Below are positions 11,568 through 21,925 of a stretch of 64,000 nucleotides of DNA, one piece after another (the stretch's first letter is position 1; each line of letters begins with the position of its first letter). This DNA is from Pegoplata infirma (lineage: Eukaryota > Arthropoda > Insecta > Diptera > Anthomyiidae). The stretch lies in contig OY992539.1 of the NCBI GenBank assembly GCA_963921195.1, positions 97,348,964-97,412,963 of the forward strand, in the 5' to 3' direction. The notes under the pieces were generated by a model, which was given only the letters and a program-made list of their open reading frames with translations, was not told where the DNA came from and searched no databases. The position numbers and the translations under genes are program-made.

Positions 11568-11731
11568 GAACACATTAGATTTAGTTGTAAATATGAATTT
11601 GTAATAATTTAATTTTTTATTTTTTTTTTATATACTTTGTAATAGCTTAAGGCCTTGTAGCTATAGCTATACATTTAGCATTAAAATATCCTTATTCTAA
11701 TGTTAAACCTAAATAAATAAATAAATAAATA
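11568..11731 (+). other. I-element 3' UTR and (TAAA)n tail
   Basis: 164 bases of AT-rich non-coding sequence end in 'cctaaataaataaataaataaa'. The short tandem TAAA tail, rather than poly(A), is the 3' hallmark of I-type elements and abuts the right copy of the 13-bp duplication. Confidence 0.85.
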
Positions 11732-11744
11732 ATATTTTTGTTTA

Positions 11745-13943
11745 AATTGGGAGTGAACTAAAGCACAATTTTGATTAAATACAACACAAAAACATACAAA
11801 AATTTTACTTTCGGTAACAATGTGTTAAAAGAACATTACGAGGAACAAACCACACTTATTATATTGGCAAAAAATTTTACCGTTCTTGCGTTATTAGACT
11901 TTAAAGTGTGAAAGGCAAAAAGGGCGAATATCCATCCTTAACAAAATATTATATAAATATATGGTTTGAATTGAGAAAGGTGTGAAAGAAAAATTTATTT
12001 TTCTAAAAATTTTAAGACATCCTGGTTTGTTTTTTACTAGTTTCATATAATCCAGTTATTATAATCATCAGAAAAACTTTTAATGTCAAATTTATTCAGT
12101 TAATAGTCAATTATATTCTATATGTGAAAATTATTAACTAAAAAATTATTTAGTTGCGAGTTTAAAATTGATATTAGCTAAAATTTTAAATTGTACACAA
12201 AAAAACAATCTTAGCACATACAAACAAATTAACCAGATTTGCGAAAAAAAAATCTTCAGTGTTACCGCGTAATTAAGATCATATAACCACGAATACATGA
12301 TCTAAGCATATTTTAACCGTCTTTTGAATTATTTGATTTCGGAAATCAAATCTTTAAACATATTTTATGGTTATTACTTTCCTTCGATACCCTACCTACA
12401 AATATTTGGTAATGTTGTTTTGATATAAAGTATGTAAATGTCTTTTTATGTTACGTAGTAATATGCAGTCAAGGGTTAATATTATAATTCCTAAAAATGT
12501 ATTTAGTGTCATAAAGAATTACTACTGCATCAAATGGCAGGAATATTAAAAAAAAATTAACAAAAAAAAATTTTTTTGCATGTTCTTGCAATCCTTAAAA
12601 AGTGTTTCCTTGAAGTCCTTAAAGTATTACAAACAAATACCAACCATAGTTCGTCAAGTTTTGCAAGTCTCATGAAAATGTAGTCAAAATCTGCTGCAGA
12701 ATAACACATTTTTATTCAAATTTCAATACATTTTGTCGGATATTTGCCCTTCTTCCATTTAAGCAAAAATTGAAGTCCAATTTTTGGCAAGTTCTCTTTC
12801 GAATACCTTGCTAAAATTTTGTATATAGGTAGATGTGACTTAAATCTTTAAGATAATACCAAAAAGTTGACAAAAATATTATTTTTTAACCGTTTCCTGC
12901 GTTTTTATTGTCCCCTGTAAAATTCTACAAGTGGTCTATTCGTCTTTATTCGCATGAACTGTTCAATTGCTTTTGCGTAATTTATCAATTTTTTTGAACA
13001 AAACCTTGGTTAAATTATGCAAAAATCTTAGTGAGTTGTATTTTTACCAAAAACTTAGTTAAGTTACGCAAAAGTCTTGGTCTTGAGCAAAAACTTGGCT
13101 TATAAGTGTAATTTTTTTTGCGTTTGAGTTCTTCTTTATAAAAAACTATCTTAGAATTTGAGAATTTTTCTATAGTAAAAACTCCCTTTGAATCTAAGAT
13201 TTTTTATAGAAAAAAATGTATCAAAGTCTGAGAAGTTTGCTGTTATTTTTTAATATGTATTTGTGATAAGTTTCAAAATCATCGATCGAACACTTTTTGC
13301 ACAAAACAATTGAATTGCAAAAAAATCAAATTATTGAACAAGATTGATTTCGCTCTTCTGATTCCAAATTATCTTACCAAATATTTTAATAGTTTACCAT
13401 TTTTCCGATATTTGCGTTTGAAAATTCGAAACCGCTAATTTACTTTTTACAGATCTACTGTAACTTATTATTGCGTTGGTGCAACATTTTAGGTCTAGAT
13501 TTTTGTAAAATGGATTTCTAGATCCCAAATACGTTATTAATTTTTTTTAATGGTGCTTCTATAAATTCTTTTATGAAAATTTATTTATTTTCATTCAAAT
13601 AAAAAAAATCGATTCTTTTGCCAGTTTAAATATTGTCCTAAGTCCATTTTCAATATTTAAAACACAAGTTTTTTAATTCAAACCCGATTTTTTTAAAAAG
13701 TGATAGAATAAAAATTAAATATGAAAATATTTCTTTAAAAAAAAAAAATTAAAACCTAAGAATTTTTTATGACAATAATATTTCAGAACTTTATATTTTT
13801 AATATAGAAAAAGTCTCTTAGATCCTCAGAGTATTACATTTTATTATAGAGAACTGTTTTCATGGTCCTGATGCATAATTTTCATTAAATAAACCCAATA
13901 TAATGTGTTTTCTATACATATTTTACAGATATTTCGATATAAA
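11745..13943. other. Non-coding body of the hAT-like element
   Basis: AT-rich sequence belonging to the element that starts at 5494. It contains the hammerhead-like motif at 12.0 kb. Near 12915-12970 it contains an inverted copy of 5741-5795 ('ctattcgtctttattcgcatgaactg'). No ORF or RNA gene is otherwise seen. Confidence 0.55.
12016..12087 (-). ncRNA. Hammerhead-ribozyme-like motif (dispersed copy)
   Basis: On the minus strand the core CTGATGA (12071-12065) is followed by a 6-bp hairpin TATAAT/ATTATA with loop AACTGG, then GAAAC (12044-12040). The 3' end is GGATGTC, which pairs with the GACATT that opens the motif. This is the type I hammerhead layout: stem I open, CUGANGA, stem II, GAAA, stem III. 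The pair next to the core (10.1-11.1) is U-U and the cleavage triplet is uncertain. About 150 bp of flanking sequence matches the 54.7-kb copy in inverted orientation. Confidence 0.6.
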
Positions 13944-14620
13944 CCCGAGTAAAAATAAACATATATTACAATATATAACTTGATACAAACATAATAAATT
14001 ATATATGATTATACATCCGTTAGATATTTTTTAAATTTTTTTAATGCAGTCATATGTAGTAATATATAATTTAATCATGATTCGGATTAAAAGGTGTACG
14101 GTTGATATAATTAAATAAATTAATATGAGGGTCAATACAAAATCTGTTTTTCTGTATAATTTAACATCAAATTATATATAGCTTATTCTGTTCCATATAA
14201 AACTTTTTATGTTTCCAATTAACCAACAATTTTCTAAGTTTTTTAGGCAAAGTATAAGAAACTTTTTAAAATGTTCCTAAACATTTCCTTATTAGGGTTA
14301 TGTATATCACCTATCTGGTTCGAAGCGTACCCAAACATTTTTTTTTGTTTTAGAAAATTATATGTTTGGTGAATGTATCGTTGACCTGTGATGTATCTCA
14401 ACCCAAACCAAAAAACACCAGGATTTTATATGTTTTTATGCAATTAGATCTAATTAGATCCACCAATATATAGCAATGTCTGGTCAAAACTCGGATGAAA
14501 TCAAATCATATTTTATACAAGTTGATCTTTTTTAATGCAAAAACATCCACCATTATTCGGATCAAATATATTGTGTTACATATCATTATATATTGCATCT
14601 TATAAAAATTTTTACTCGGG
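13944..14620. mobile_element. MITE with CCCGAGTAAAAAT termini
   Basis: The left end CCCGAGTAAAAATAAACATA and right end TATAAAAATTTTTACTCGGG form inverted termini enclosing 'tatataat'-type repeats. A similar 'actcggg' end occurs near 57.99-58.00 kb and a related 'acttggg' end near 58.12 kb, so the family is dispersed. A target duplication cannot be defined (perhaps AA). Confidence 0.5.
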
Positions 14621-14868
14621 AATGACTTTTTAAAAACGAAAATTTATCAAAATCAAGAGTTTTTTTAAAAAATATTAGAATCTTTTCTTCAAAAACCAAA
14701 ATATTTGCAACACTGAAAAACTTATGTTTGATATGTACTTGTATTATGTGTTGGTGTGAATTAATTTTTTAAAAATTTTCAATCCAAAAGGGGGGGCCCG
14801 GGCCCCCTGGCCCCCCCCCCCCCTGAATACGTCCATGCCCTCTATCACTAGAGTGGAAGGTATAAAAA

Positions 14869-16828
14869 CTGCGCCTATAAACTTTATCCAAAGATAGAAC
14901 TACATTTTTGTTTGATACTAAATAACTAAGAAATTTTATTTTGAAAATAAAAAAATGTTCAACTTTTTTTTTCCAAAAACTAGATAAGCCCACTTTTTTT
15001 TTTAAACAAAGGTTTCCGTGGTATTTTAGGCATCCATTGATGAATATTAGTTTTTAATGATTAATGGAGACTCATATTATGTATCCATTATGACTACATA
15101 TCATTAAAAGATATTGCAGAAAATTGATAAGATTTATTAATCACCGAAAATAAAAAATAAAAATACTGCGCTAATAATAATAAATATAAAAATTCTTTTA
15201 TAAATTTTATGCAAAATGTAGATACATGAGTCACCGGTTTATCAAATTATTTGTCTAAAAAATTTCTTAATTTTGCAAAAAAATTAAAACGAACATTTTT
15301 TTTGGCTAAAAATAATAATATTCAATATTATGATTTTTAATAAAATTGTTTAGTTCAAGTAGGTAAACTATGTGACAAATATAATTTGGTGTTTGGATAA
15401 CCTTATTTTTCAAACTTAAATACTAAAATTCAATATTATGATTTTTAATAAAATTGTTTAGTTTAAGTAGGTAAACTATGTGACAAATATAATTTGGTGA
15501 TTGGATAACCTTATTTTTCAAACTTAAATACTAAAATTTGTTGACATCGAAGGATAACTAGAAAAGAGCGGAATCCAATGTTTGAATTAAGACAGCTTTG
15601 CGTCTTTTTAACATGATAATGTTTTTATGCTGGGGTCTAATTTTAAAAAAGTTGCAGGACGCCACCTCAGTTTGACTATATAAGCTAACAATTAACGAAA
15701 AAGAAGACAAGAATTACTATTTATATTTTCTTAAAAATAAAAATTTTAATAACTTGGGTTTGTAACTTGGATAATAATTCACCTCGTGGTTAATAAACCC
15801 GTTTTTCACCAGATGCTGAATAAAAAGTAACATAATTATTTTTCAACAAAAAAAAATTTTGTTTCATAAATTTTTTTTTTCATCAATATTTTTTTTTATC
15901 CATTTTTTTTTTCATCAAATTTTTTTTCCATCATTTTTTTTTTTTCATCATTATTTATTTATCAATTTTTTTTTTCATCAATTTTTTTTTTTCATCAAAT
16001 TTTTTTTTTCATCAAATTTTTTTTTTCATTAATTTTTTTTTTTCATCAATTTTTTTTTTGCATTAATTTTTATCAAAAAAATTTTTTTTTCATCAAAATT
16101 TTTTAAAAAAATTTTTTGTTAGCTTATATAGTCAAACTGAGGTGGCGTCCTGCAACTTTTTTAAAATTAGACACCAGCCTAAAAACATTATCATGTTAAA
16201 AAGACGCAAAAGCTGTCTTAATTCAAACATTGGATTCCGCTCTTTTCTAGTTATCCTTCGATGTCAACAAATTTTAGTATTTAAGTTTGAAAAATAAGGT
16301 TATCCAATCACCAAATTATATTTGTCACATAGTTTACCTACTTGAACTAAACAATTTTATTAAAAATCATAATATTGAATATTATTATTTTTAGCCAAAA
16401 AAAATGTTCGTTTTAATTTTTTTGCAAAATTAAGAAATTTTTTAGACAAATAATTTGATAAACCGGTGACTCATGTATCTACATTTTGCATAAAATTTAT
16501 AAAAGAATTTTTTATATTTATTATTATTAGCGCAGTATTTTTATTTTTTATTTTCGGTGATTAATAAATTTTATCAATTTTCTGCAATATCTTTTCATGA
16601 TATGTAGTCATAATGGATACATAATATGAGTCTCCATTAATCATTAAAAACTAATATTCATCAATGGATGCCTGAAATACCACGGAAACCTTTGTTTAAA
16701 AAAAGTGGGCTTATCTAGTTTTTGGAAAAAAAAGTTGAACATTTTTTTATTTTCAAAATAAAATTTCTTAGTTATTTAGTATCAAACAAAAATGTAGTTC
16801 TATCTTTGGATAAAGTTTATAGGCGCAG
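14869..16828. mobile_element. Long hairpin (foldback) element
   Basis: The inverted arms begin CTGCGCCTATAAACTTTATC and span about 14869-15690 and 16119-16828, with >90% visible match. The ~430-bp spacer holds the TTTTCATCAA tract (15.83-16.11 kb). Flanks on both sides are mini-me sequence. A 108-bp tandem duplication (15320-15427 and 15428-15535) is present only in the left arm. No ORF was recognised. Confidence 0.75.
15320..15535. repeat. 108-bp tandem duplication
   Basis: Two almost identical copies start 'attcaatattatgatttttaa'. They differ only at a few bases (ttcaagt/tttaagt, gtttgg/gattgg). The right arm of the hairpin has a single copy, so the duplication happened after the palindrome formed. 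Confidence 0.9.
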
Positions 16829-16962
16829 CTAGATCTACTTAAAATCGATCGGGGATCATGAATATATATACTTTTTGGGGTCCTAGATCAATATTTCGAT
16901 GTGTTACAAACGTAATGACAAACTTATATATACCCTCTATCACTAGAGTGGAGGGTATAAAA
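16829..16962 (+). mobile_element. mini-me-like 3' fragment
   Basis: The core 'taaaatcgatcggggatcat', the TA-rich block, 'cctctatcactagagtgg' and 'agggtataaaaa' are present. The 5' half is missing, replaced by the hairpin element. Confidence 0.7.
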
Positions 16963-17560
16963 AGATTTTGTATTTTTTTCAACGCATAAAATTTTTAAAT
17001 GGGCTTAGAAAAATTAAAAAAATTGTACATGAAGAAAATGTTGCGAATTAGCACAATAAAACGGTGTTTTTGCCCTCCTGAACACTTTACAAAAAACACA
17101 TAGCTGTTCTGGTCGGCGCACCGACGATGCACATTGGGGCATTAAATAAACCGCTTATTTTTAATAAGAGTGTTTGGTACCGTTCTAAAGGGAAGAATCT
17201 TTAGATCATATTTGGATTATAAAATTTCATGGTTACCTTACAAAATTCTGAAAATTTTGCAATATTATGTTCATTTAATGTATTTTTTTGTTTTTAAAAT
17301 CTTTAATTACCTTAAAAAAAAACAAACTCAGTTGGAATAATAAAATACATCTACTTTCTGGTTTCTGTAAGTTTGCAAAAAAAAATATTTATAATATCAT
17401 ATTTTTTAGCATTTTGCAAAAAAAAACATGCAAAAAAATTGTGTGATTTTTTTTGAGAACAAATCAAGTAAAAATAATTAAATGTAAAAAAACGAGTAAA
17501 AAGGGTGTATAAAACCATTTTTTCGATTTTGCGAAAACAATGTTAACTGTTATATTTTTT
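16963..17560. other. AT-rich non-coding stretch
   Basis: Bases 16970-17100 are an inverted copy of 3245-3400. The remainder is AT-rich with no gene, RNA or repeat recognised, and leads directly into the 442-bp satellite. Confidence 0.5.
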
Positions 17561-17666
17561 TTGATTTTTTCTGTAAGTACAGATCGAGCACGGGCTCAAA
17601 TTATATTTGTTATAAGGGTTCAAGTTGAAAAAATGCAGAAGAAAAATTGAATTTCTAAAAATTATA

Positions 17667-17739
17667 GACATTTCTGGTATTTCCTATACCGGTTTCAAAC
17701 ACCCCAGTTAGTGTCATCTTCAGTAGGATTTTAAATGTC
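17667..17739 (-). ncRNA. Hammerhead-like motif, satellite unit 1
   Basis: On the minus strand, CTGAAGA (17723-17717) is followed by hairpin ACACT/GGTGT around AACTGG, then GAAAC (17696-17692). A stem III-like hairpin GGTAT/ATACC follows. The closing stem GACATTT/AAATGTC is a perfect 7 bp. Confidence 0.6.
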
Positions 17740-18108
17740 GGTTTGTCTTGTTAATGAAAACTGTTTTTTATATATGTGAATATTTATAGTTTCTACAGAA
17801 TAAATTTTGACAGTTTCCAACACTACAATTCTATTTCTAGCAATCTCAACCTCACTTCATACTTTCTTTCAACTTTTTTGTCTCTTACATTATTTTGCAA
17901 GGGTTACCAACATGATCTGGAATTGCAGACACAAATGAAGGAAATTGCTTTTTCTGTTTCGGAGACGTGCCTAATGGCGACATATTTTGTCAGTAATTTT
18001 ATTTGATTTTTTCTGTAAGTACAGATCGAGCACGGGCTCAAATTATATTTGTTATAAGGGTTCAAGTTGAAAAAATGCAGAAGAAAAATTGAATTTCTAA
18101 AAATTATA

Positions 18109-18181
18109 GACATTTCTGGTATTTCCTATACCGGTTTCAAACACCCCAGTTAGTGTCATCTTCAGTAGGATTTTAAATGTC
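18109..18181 (-). ncRNA. Hammerhead-like motif, satellite unit 2
   Basis: Identical to the motif of unit 1, displaced by 442 bp. Confidence 0.6.
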
Positions 18182-18550
18182 GGTTTGTCTTGTTAATGAA
18201 AACTGTTTTTTATATATGTGAATATTTATAGTTTCTACAGAATAAATTTTGACAGTTTCCAACACTACAATTCTATTTCTAGCAATCTCAACCTCACTTC
18301 ATACTTTCTTTCAACTTTTTTGTCTCTTACATTATTTTGCAAGGGTTACCAACATGATCTGGAATTGCAGACACAAATGAAGGAAATTGCTTTTTCTGTT
18401 TCGGAGACGTGCCTAATGGCGACATATTTTGTCAGTAATTTTATTTGATTTTTTCTGTAAGTACAGATCGAGCACGGGCTCAAATTATATTTGTTATAAG
18501 GGTTCAAGTTGAAAAAATGCAGAAGAAAAATTGAATTTCTAAAAATTATA

Positions 18551-18623
18551 GACATTTCTGGTATTTCCTATACCGGTTTCAAACACCCCAGTTAGTGTCA
18601 TCTTCAGTAGGATTTTAAATGTC
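18551..18623 (-). ncRNA. Hammerhead-like motif, satellite unit 3
   Basis: Identical to the motif of unit 1, displaced by 884 bp. Confidence 0.6.
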
Positions 18624-18992
18624 GGTTTGTCTTGTTAATGAAAACTGTTTTTTATATATGTGAATATTTATAGTTTCTACAGAATAAATTTTGACAGTTT
18701 CCAACACTACAATTCTATTTCTAGCAATCTCAACCTCACTTCATACTTTCTTTCAACTTTTTTGTCTCTTACATTATTTTGCAAGGGTTACCAACATGAT
18801 CTGGAATTGCAGACACAAATGAAGGAAATTGCTTTTTCTGTTTCGGAGACGTGCCTAATGGCGACATATTTTGTCAGTAATTTTATTTGATTTTTTCTGT
18901 AAGTACAGATCGAGCACGGGCTCAAATTATATTTGTTATAAGGGTTCAAGTTGAAAAAATGCAGAAGAAAAATTGAATTTCTAAAAATTATA

Positions 18993-19065
18993 GACATTTC
19001 TGGTATTTCCTATACCGGTTTCAAACACCCCAGTTAGTGTCATCTTCAGTAGGATTTTAAATGTC
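18993..19065 (-). ncRNA. Hammerhead-like motif, satellite unit 4
   Basis: Identical to the motif of unit 1, displaced by 1326 bp. Confidence 0.6.
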
Positions 19066-19434
19066 GGTTTGTCTTGTTAATGAAAACTGTTTTTTATATA
19101 TGTGAATATTTATAGTTTCTACAGAATAAATTTTGACAGTTTCCAACACTACAATTCTATTTCTAGCAATCTCAACCTCACTTCATACTTTCTTTCAACT
19201 TTTTTGTCTCTTACATTATTTTGCAAGGGTTACCAACATGATCTGGAATTGCAGACACAAATGAAGGAAATTGCTTTTTCTGTTTCGGAGACGTGCCTAA
19301 TGGCGACATATTTTGTCAGTAATTTTATTTGATTTTTTCTGTAAGTACAGATCGAGCACGGGCTCAAATTATATTTGTTATAAGGGTTCAAGTTGAAAAA
19401 ATGCAGAAGAAAAATTGAATTTCTAAAAATTATA

Positions 19435-19507
19435 GACATTTCTGGTATTTCCTATACCGGTTTCAAACACCCCAGTTAGTGTCATCTTCAGTAGGATTTT
19501 AAATGTC
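19435..19507 (-). ncRNA. Hammerhead-like motif, partial satellite unit 5
   Basis: Identical to the motif of unit 1. The unit breaks off at 19563, just upstream (minus strand) of 'ttcacatata', so the motif and 3' tail are retained but the extra segment is absent. Confidence 0.6.
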
Positions 19508-19563
19508 GGTTTGTCTTGTTAATGAAAACTGTTTTTTATATATGTGAATATTTATAGTTTCTA

Positions 19564-20046
19564 GTTTAAAAAAAAACTTGAATTTCCAAATTTTTTGACA
19601 CCTATCTCAATTCATATGTAATAATTCCGTTGTTAAGAGTTTTCCAATACTCAATCTATAACTCTTCGCAGATTTTTTGCAAAAGCGAAAAGGATGTTAA
19701 CAAAAATGCAAAAAAGGATTGTAATATTTCTCCTCCATGAAAATAAAAAAACAAATTAAAAATGGATACGATTAAAATACGTGAGTTGAAAATTTAGTGT
19801 GAAACCACTCATATATAAATCCCTCTTACTTATTATTTTTTAAGATTATCAAAACAGTAACTTCGAAATTGATATGAATAAAATTTGTTGATTGTAAATT
19901 GAGTGTGAAACCTGCATATAAAACCGCCAAATAGTATTTATTTTTTAAGAATATCAAAATAGTAACTTCAGAATTGATCATCGAAAGAGTAAGGTCGAAA
20001 TAAATACGAATAAAATTTTCAAGTTAGACATTTAGTGTGGAACCAC
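19564..20046. repeat. Degenerate ~100-130-bp tandem repeat, left part
   Basis: The phrase 'aaaatttgttgatttgaaatttagtgtggaa' followed by 'ccac...atataaaatcgc' and 'ttattttttaagaatatc' recurs near 19780, 19879 and 20008, then again at 21940 beyond the inserted element. It is non-coding. Confidence 0.6.
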
Positions 20047-21917
20047 TAGAGCACCCACAAAATGTATTGGATGTGCAAAAGTGTATTTTTTATCGCTCCC
20101 CGCTCATTTTCGGTTGAGTTGGGAGTAAAAAATAATATCTATCCAGAAATTGGACTTCTATGTTGCAAACAGACCAAGCGGTTTGAACTTTTGACCTCAA
20201 AAATGGGCTAAAAAACATTTATAGATTAATTTGGCTGTAACTCTTAAAATACAAGTTTTTCGCAATTAACTTGCTTAACAATTTTTTTGTAGAATCAAAA
20301 TGCAAAGATTTTTCTCTCATCCTGTTTTGACGTATATATGTCCGATCGCGGTGTTTTAAGCGGTTAAAGTCGAAATTTGGGTTAGAACTTTTTTTTTAAA
20401 AATTCTCGTAAATTTTTAAATTGGGGAAAATTTGAGCTCTTTGCACAATTCACTAGGGTATTGAATGTAGTTTCCCAAAAATTTTTTTTTTTGCAAAAAT
20501 ATATCGACCCTTCCATGAAAAAATTCCAAAGTTCTACTCTGAATCTAATTTTTTTACTATTCAACCTCAATATAGGCGAATACTCACTTTGTAATTCCGT
20601 CAGTTTCGCACCGGAACATCTGTCAAGGATTTCCCTAAATACATATGGGGTATTCAGTGCCAAATTGAACACTTTGAAAATTTTTATTTTAGATTTTTTA
20701 ATTATTTTTAAATTTTTTTAAAACCCATTAAAACCCCCATCCAAGTTAGTTTTAAAATTTTTTAAATTACCCGTTCCAAAGATATCGAATTTTCAAAAAA
20801 AAACTATCGTTTTCCGTATTTTTATCACAACAAATTCAAAAATTGTCAAAATTTTTTTTTTAATTTTGGTTTTTTTATTAAAAATTTCTTAAAGTGTTCT
20901 AATATGCGATTTTTAAATGATTGCACTCTTTGTTTTTTTCAGTCTTTTCTTAAAATTTTTTATTTGATTTTTTTTTTTAATTTTTCGTGGTAAACTTAAT
21001 ATTTTCTTAAAATTTGAAGCTTAAGTAGATCGTGGGATTATGGTAATTAATATATTCAGCGGTTTTTGCATTTTTTTGTTGTCTTCCAATCTTTATTAAA
21101 ACACTTTGAAGAAAAAACTAAAATTTCAGCAAATTATTTCGGATTTTGACCATTTTTAAAGAAGTGATAAATAAAAAACAGAAAAAAGCGTGTTTTTCTT
21201 GTTTTTAATTCGATATTTTTTGAACGGATTATCAAAAAAGAGCTCAAAATTTACTTGGAAAGGTATTAAAAAATTGAAAAAATATAAAATTAAAAATTTT
21301 TCAAGCGGCCGATTTGGCATGGAATACCCCATATATACTATGTGAAATCCTAGACTCATCTTTCGATGCGTAAAACACGCAATGACAAAGTGACTATACT
21401 CCCATAACGTGGTTGGAGGACAAAAAATTGTGGTTCAGAGTAGGATTTTAGCAATTTTTCATGGAAGGGTCGATATATTTTTGCAAAAAAAAAAAAATTT
21501 GGAAAACTACATTCAATACCCTATTAAATTATGCAAAGAGCTCAAATTTTCCCCAATTTAAAAATTTACTACAATTTTTTAAAAAAAAGTTCTCACCCAA
21601 ATTTCGATTTTAATCGCTCAAAACACCGCGATCGGACATATTTAGGTCAAAACAGTATAAGAGAAAAATGTTTGCATTTTGAATCTAAAAAAAAATTGTT
21701 ATGAAAGTTAATTGCGAAAAACTTTTATTTTAAGAGTTACAGCCAAATTAATCTATAAAGGTTTTTTGCCCATTTTTGAGGTCAAAAGTTCAAACCGCTT
21801 GGCCTGTTTGCAACCTAGAAGTAAAATTTCTGGATAGATATTATTTTTTACTCCCAACTCAACCGAAAATGAGCGGGGAGCGATAAAAAAAACAATTATG
21901 CACATATGGGTGCTCTA
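20047..21917. mobile_element. Palindromic hAT-like element (1871 bp)
   Basis: The termini TAGAGCACCCA (both ends) are flanked by an exact 8-bp duplication GGAACCAC (20039-20046 and 21918-21925). The two arms (~20047-20646 and ~21331-21917) are inverted copies, each ending inwards in mini-me-type sequence ('tcactttgtaattccgtcag' and its counterpart). The centre is occupied by a second element at 20647-21330. There is no transposase ORF. TIR and duplication length suggest hAT mobilisation. Confidence 0.8.
20647..21330. mobile_element. Inner element with GGGGTATTC termini
   Basis: The ends GGGGTATTCAGTGCCAAAT and (reverse-complemented) GGGGTATTCCATGCCAAAT sit between 'catat' and 'atata', consistent with an ATAT duplication. 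The same termini and target are used by the larger element at 46815-49671. It is AT-rich and no gene is seen. Confidence 0.6.
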
Positions 21918-21925
21918 GGAACCAC

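Larger units (their letters stand above)
5940..11731 (+). mobile_element. Complete I-clade non-LTR retrotransposon
   Basis: The element is bounded by an exact 13-bp target-site duplication ATATTTTTGTTTA (5927-5939 and 11732-11744). It has a 5' UTR starting CAGTCTTGATC, two intact ORFs, a ~160-bp 3' UTR and a terminal (TAAA)n tail rather than poly(A), typical of the I clade. Subtracting the MITE in the 5' UTR (6181-6572 plus its duplication) leaves ~5.4 kb, the size expected for I-type elements. The open frames and identical duplication suggest recent insertion. The MITE may impair the internal promoter. Confidence 0.9.
5494..14837. mobile_element. hAT-like non-autonomous element interrupted by a retrotransposon
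   Basis: The ends read CAGCGACGTATCCAGG (left) and, reverse-complemented, CATGGACGTATTCAGG (right). They are flanked by an exact 8-bp duplication CCCTCTAT (5486-5493 and 14838-14845). A CA-starting terminal repeat plus 8-bp duplication fits the hAT superfamily. Both ends continue into poly-G/poly-C tracts, and internal segments at 5740-5795 and 12910-12970 are inverted copies. Without the I element at 5927-11744 the element is ~3.5 kb, with no transposase ORF recognised. It also contains an HHR-bearing element near 12.0 kb and a MITE at 13944-14620. Confidence 0.7.
4611..14868 (+). mobile_element. mini-me-like repeat copy 1, split by a 9.3-kb insertion
   Basis: The left part (4611-5493) has the family start 'aaacaagtagaaaagttaaattcg' and 'ataccctccacaatgccc', paragraphs on 'cataacttttgaaccactg', a (CAGA/CGGA)n microsatellite at about 5341-5380, and the core 'atcgatcgaggatcatgaat' leading to 'tatatataccctctat'. 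The expected right end 'ccctctatcactagagtgg...ggtataaaaa' appears only at 14838-14868. The two halves share the 8-bp CCCTCTAT, showing that everything between was inserted. Assignment to mini-me rests on the (GTCY)n plus TA-rich core layout known from Diptera. Confidence 0.7.
17561..19563 (-). repeat. 442-bp tandem satellite, 4.5 copies, hammerhead-bearing
   Basis: Units start at 17561, 18003, 18445 and 18887, with a partial unit at 19329-19563. The full copies appear identical over their length, implying very recent amplification or homogenisation. On the minus strand each unit carries 'ttcacatata', the hammerhead-like motif, and the tail 'gagcccgtgctcgat...cttacag'. The same order occurs in the dispersed element at 54.66-54.91 kb. 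The array's left edge coincides with the 3' end of that tail. About 207 bp per unit (for example 17796-18002) is not found in the dispersed copies. The 76- and 69-residue frames repeated in each unit are by-products. Confidence 0.97.

Noticed and set aside
17776..19439. Repeated 76- and 69-residue frames in the satellite
   Set aside because: Same frame in each identical 442-bp unit; no domain, start context or upstream signals; better explained by the repeat itself.
17561..19563. 442-bp array as a CRISPR or tandem gene cluster
   Set aside because: Units are contiguous, without variable spacers, and the genome is eukaryotic.
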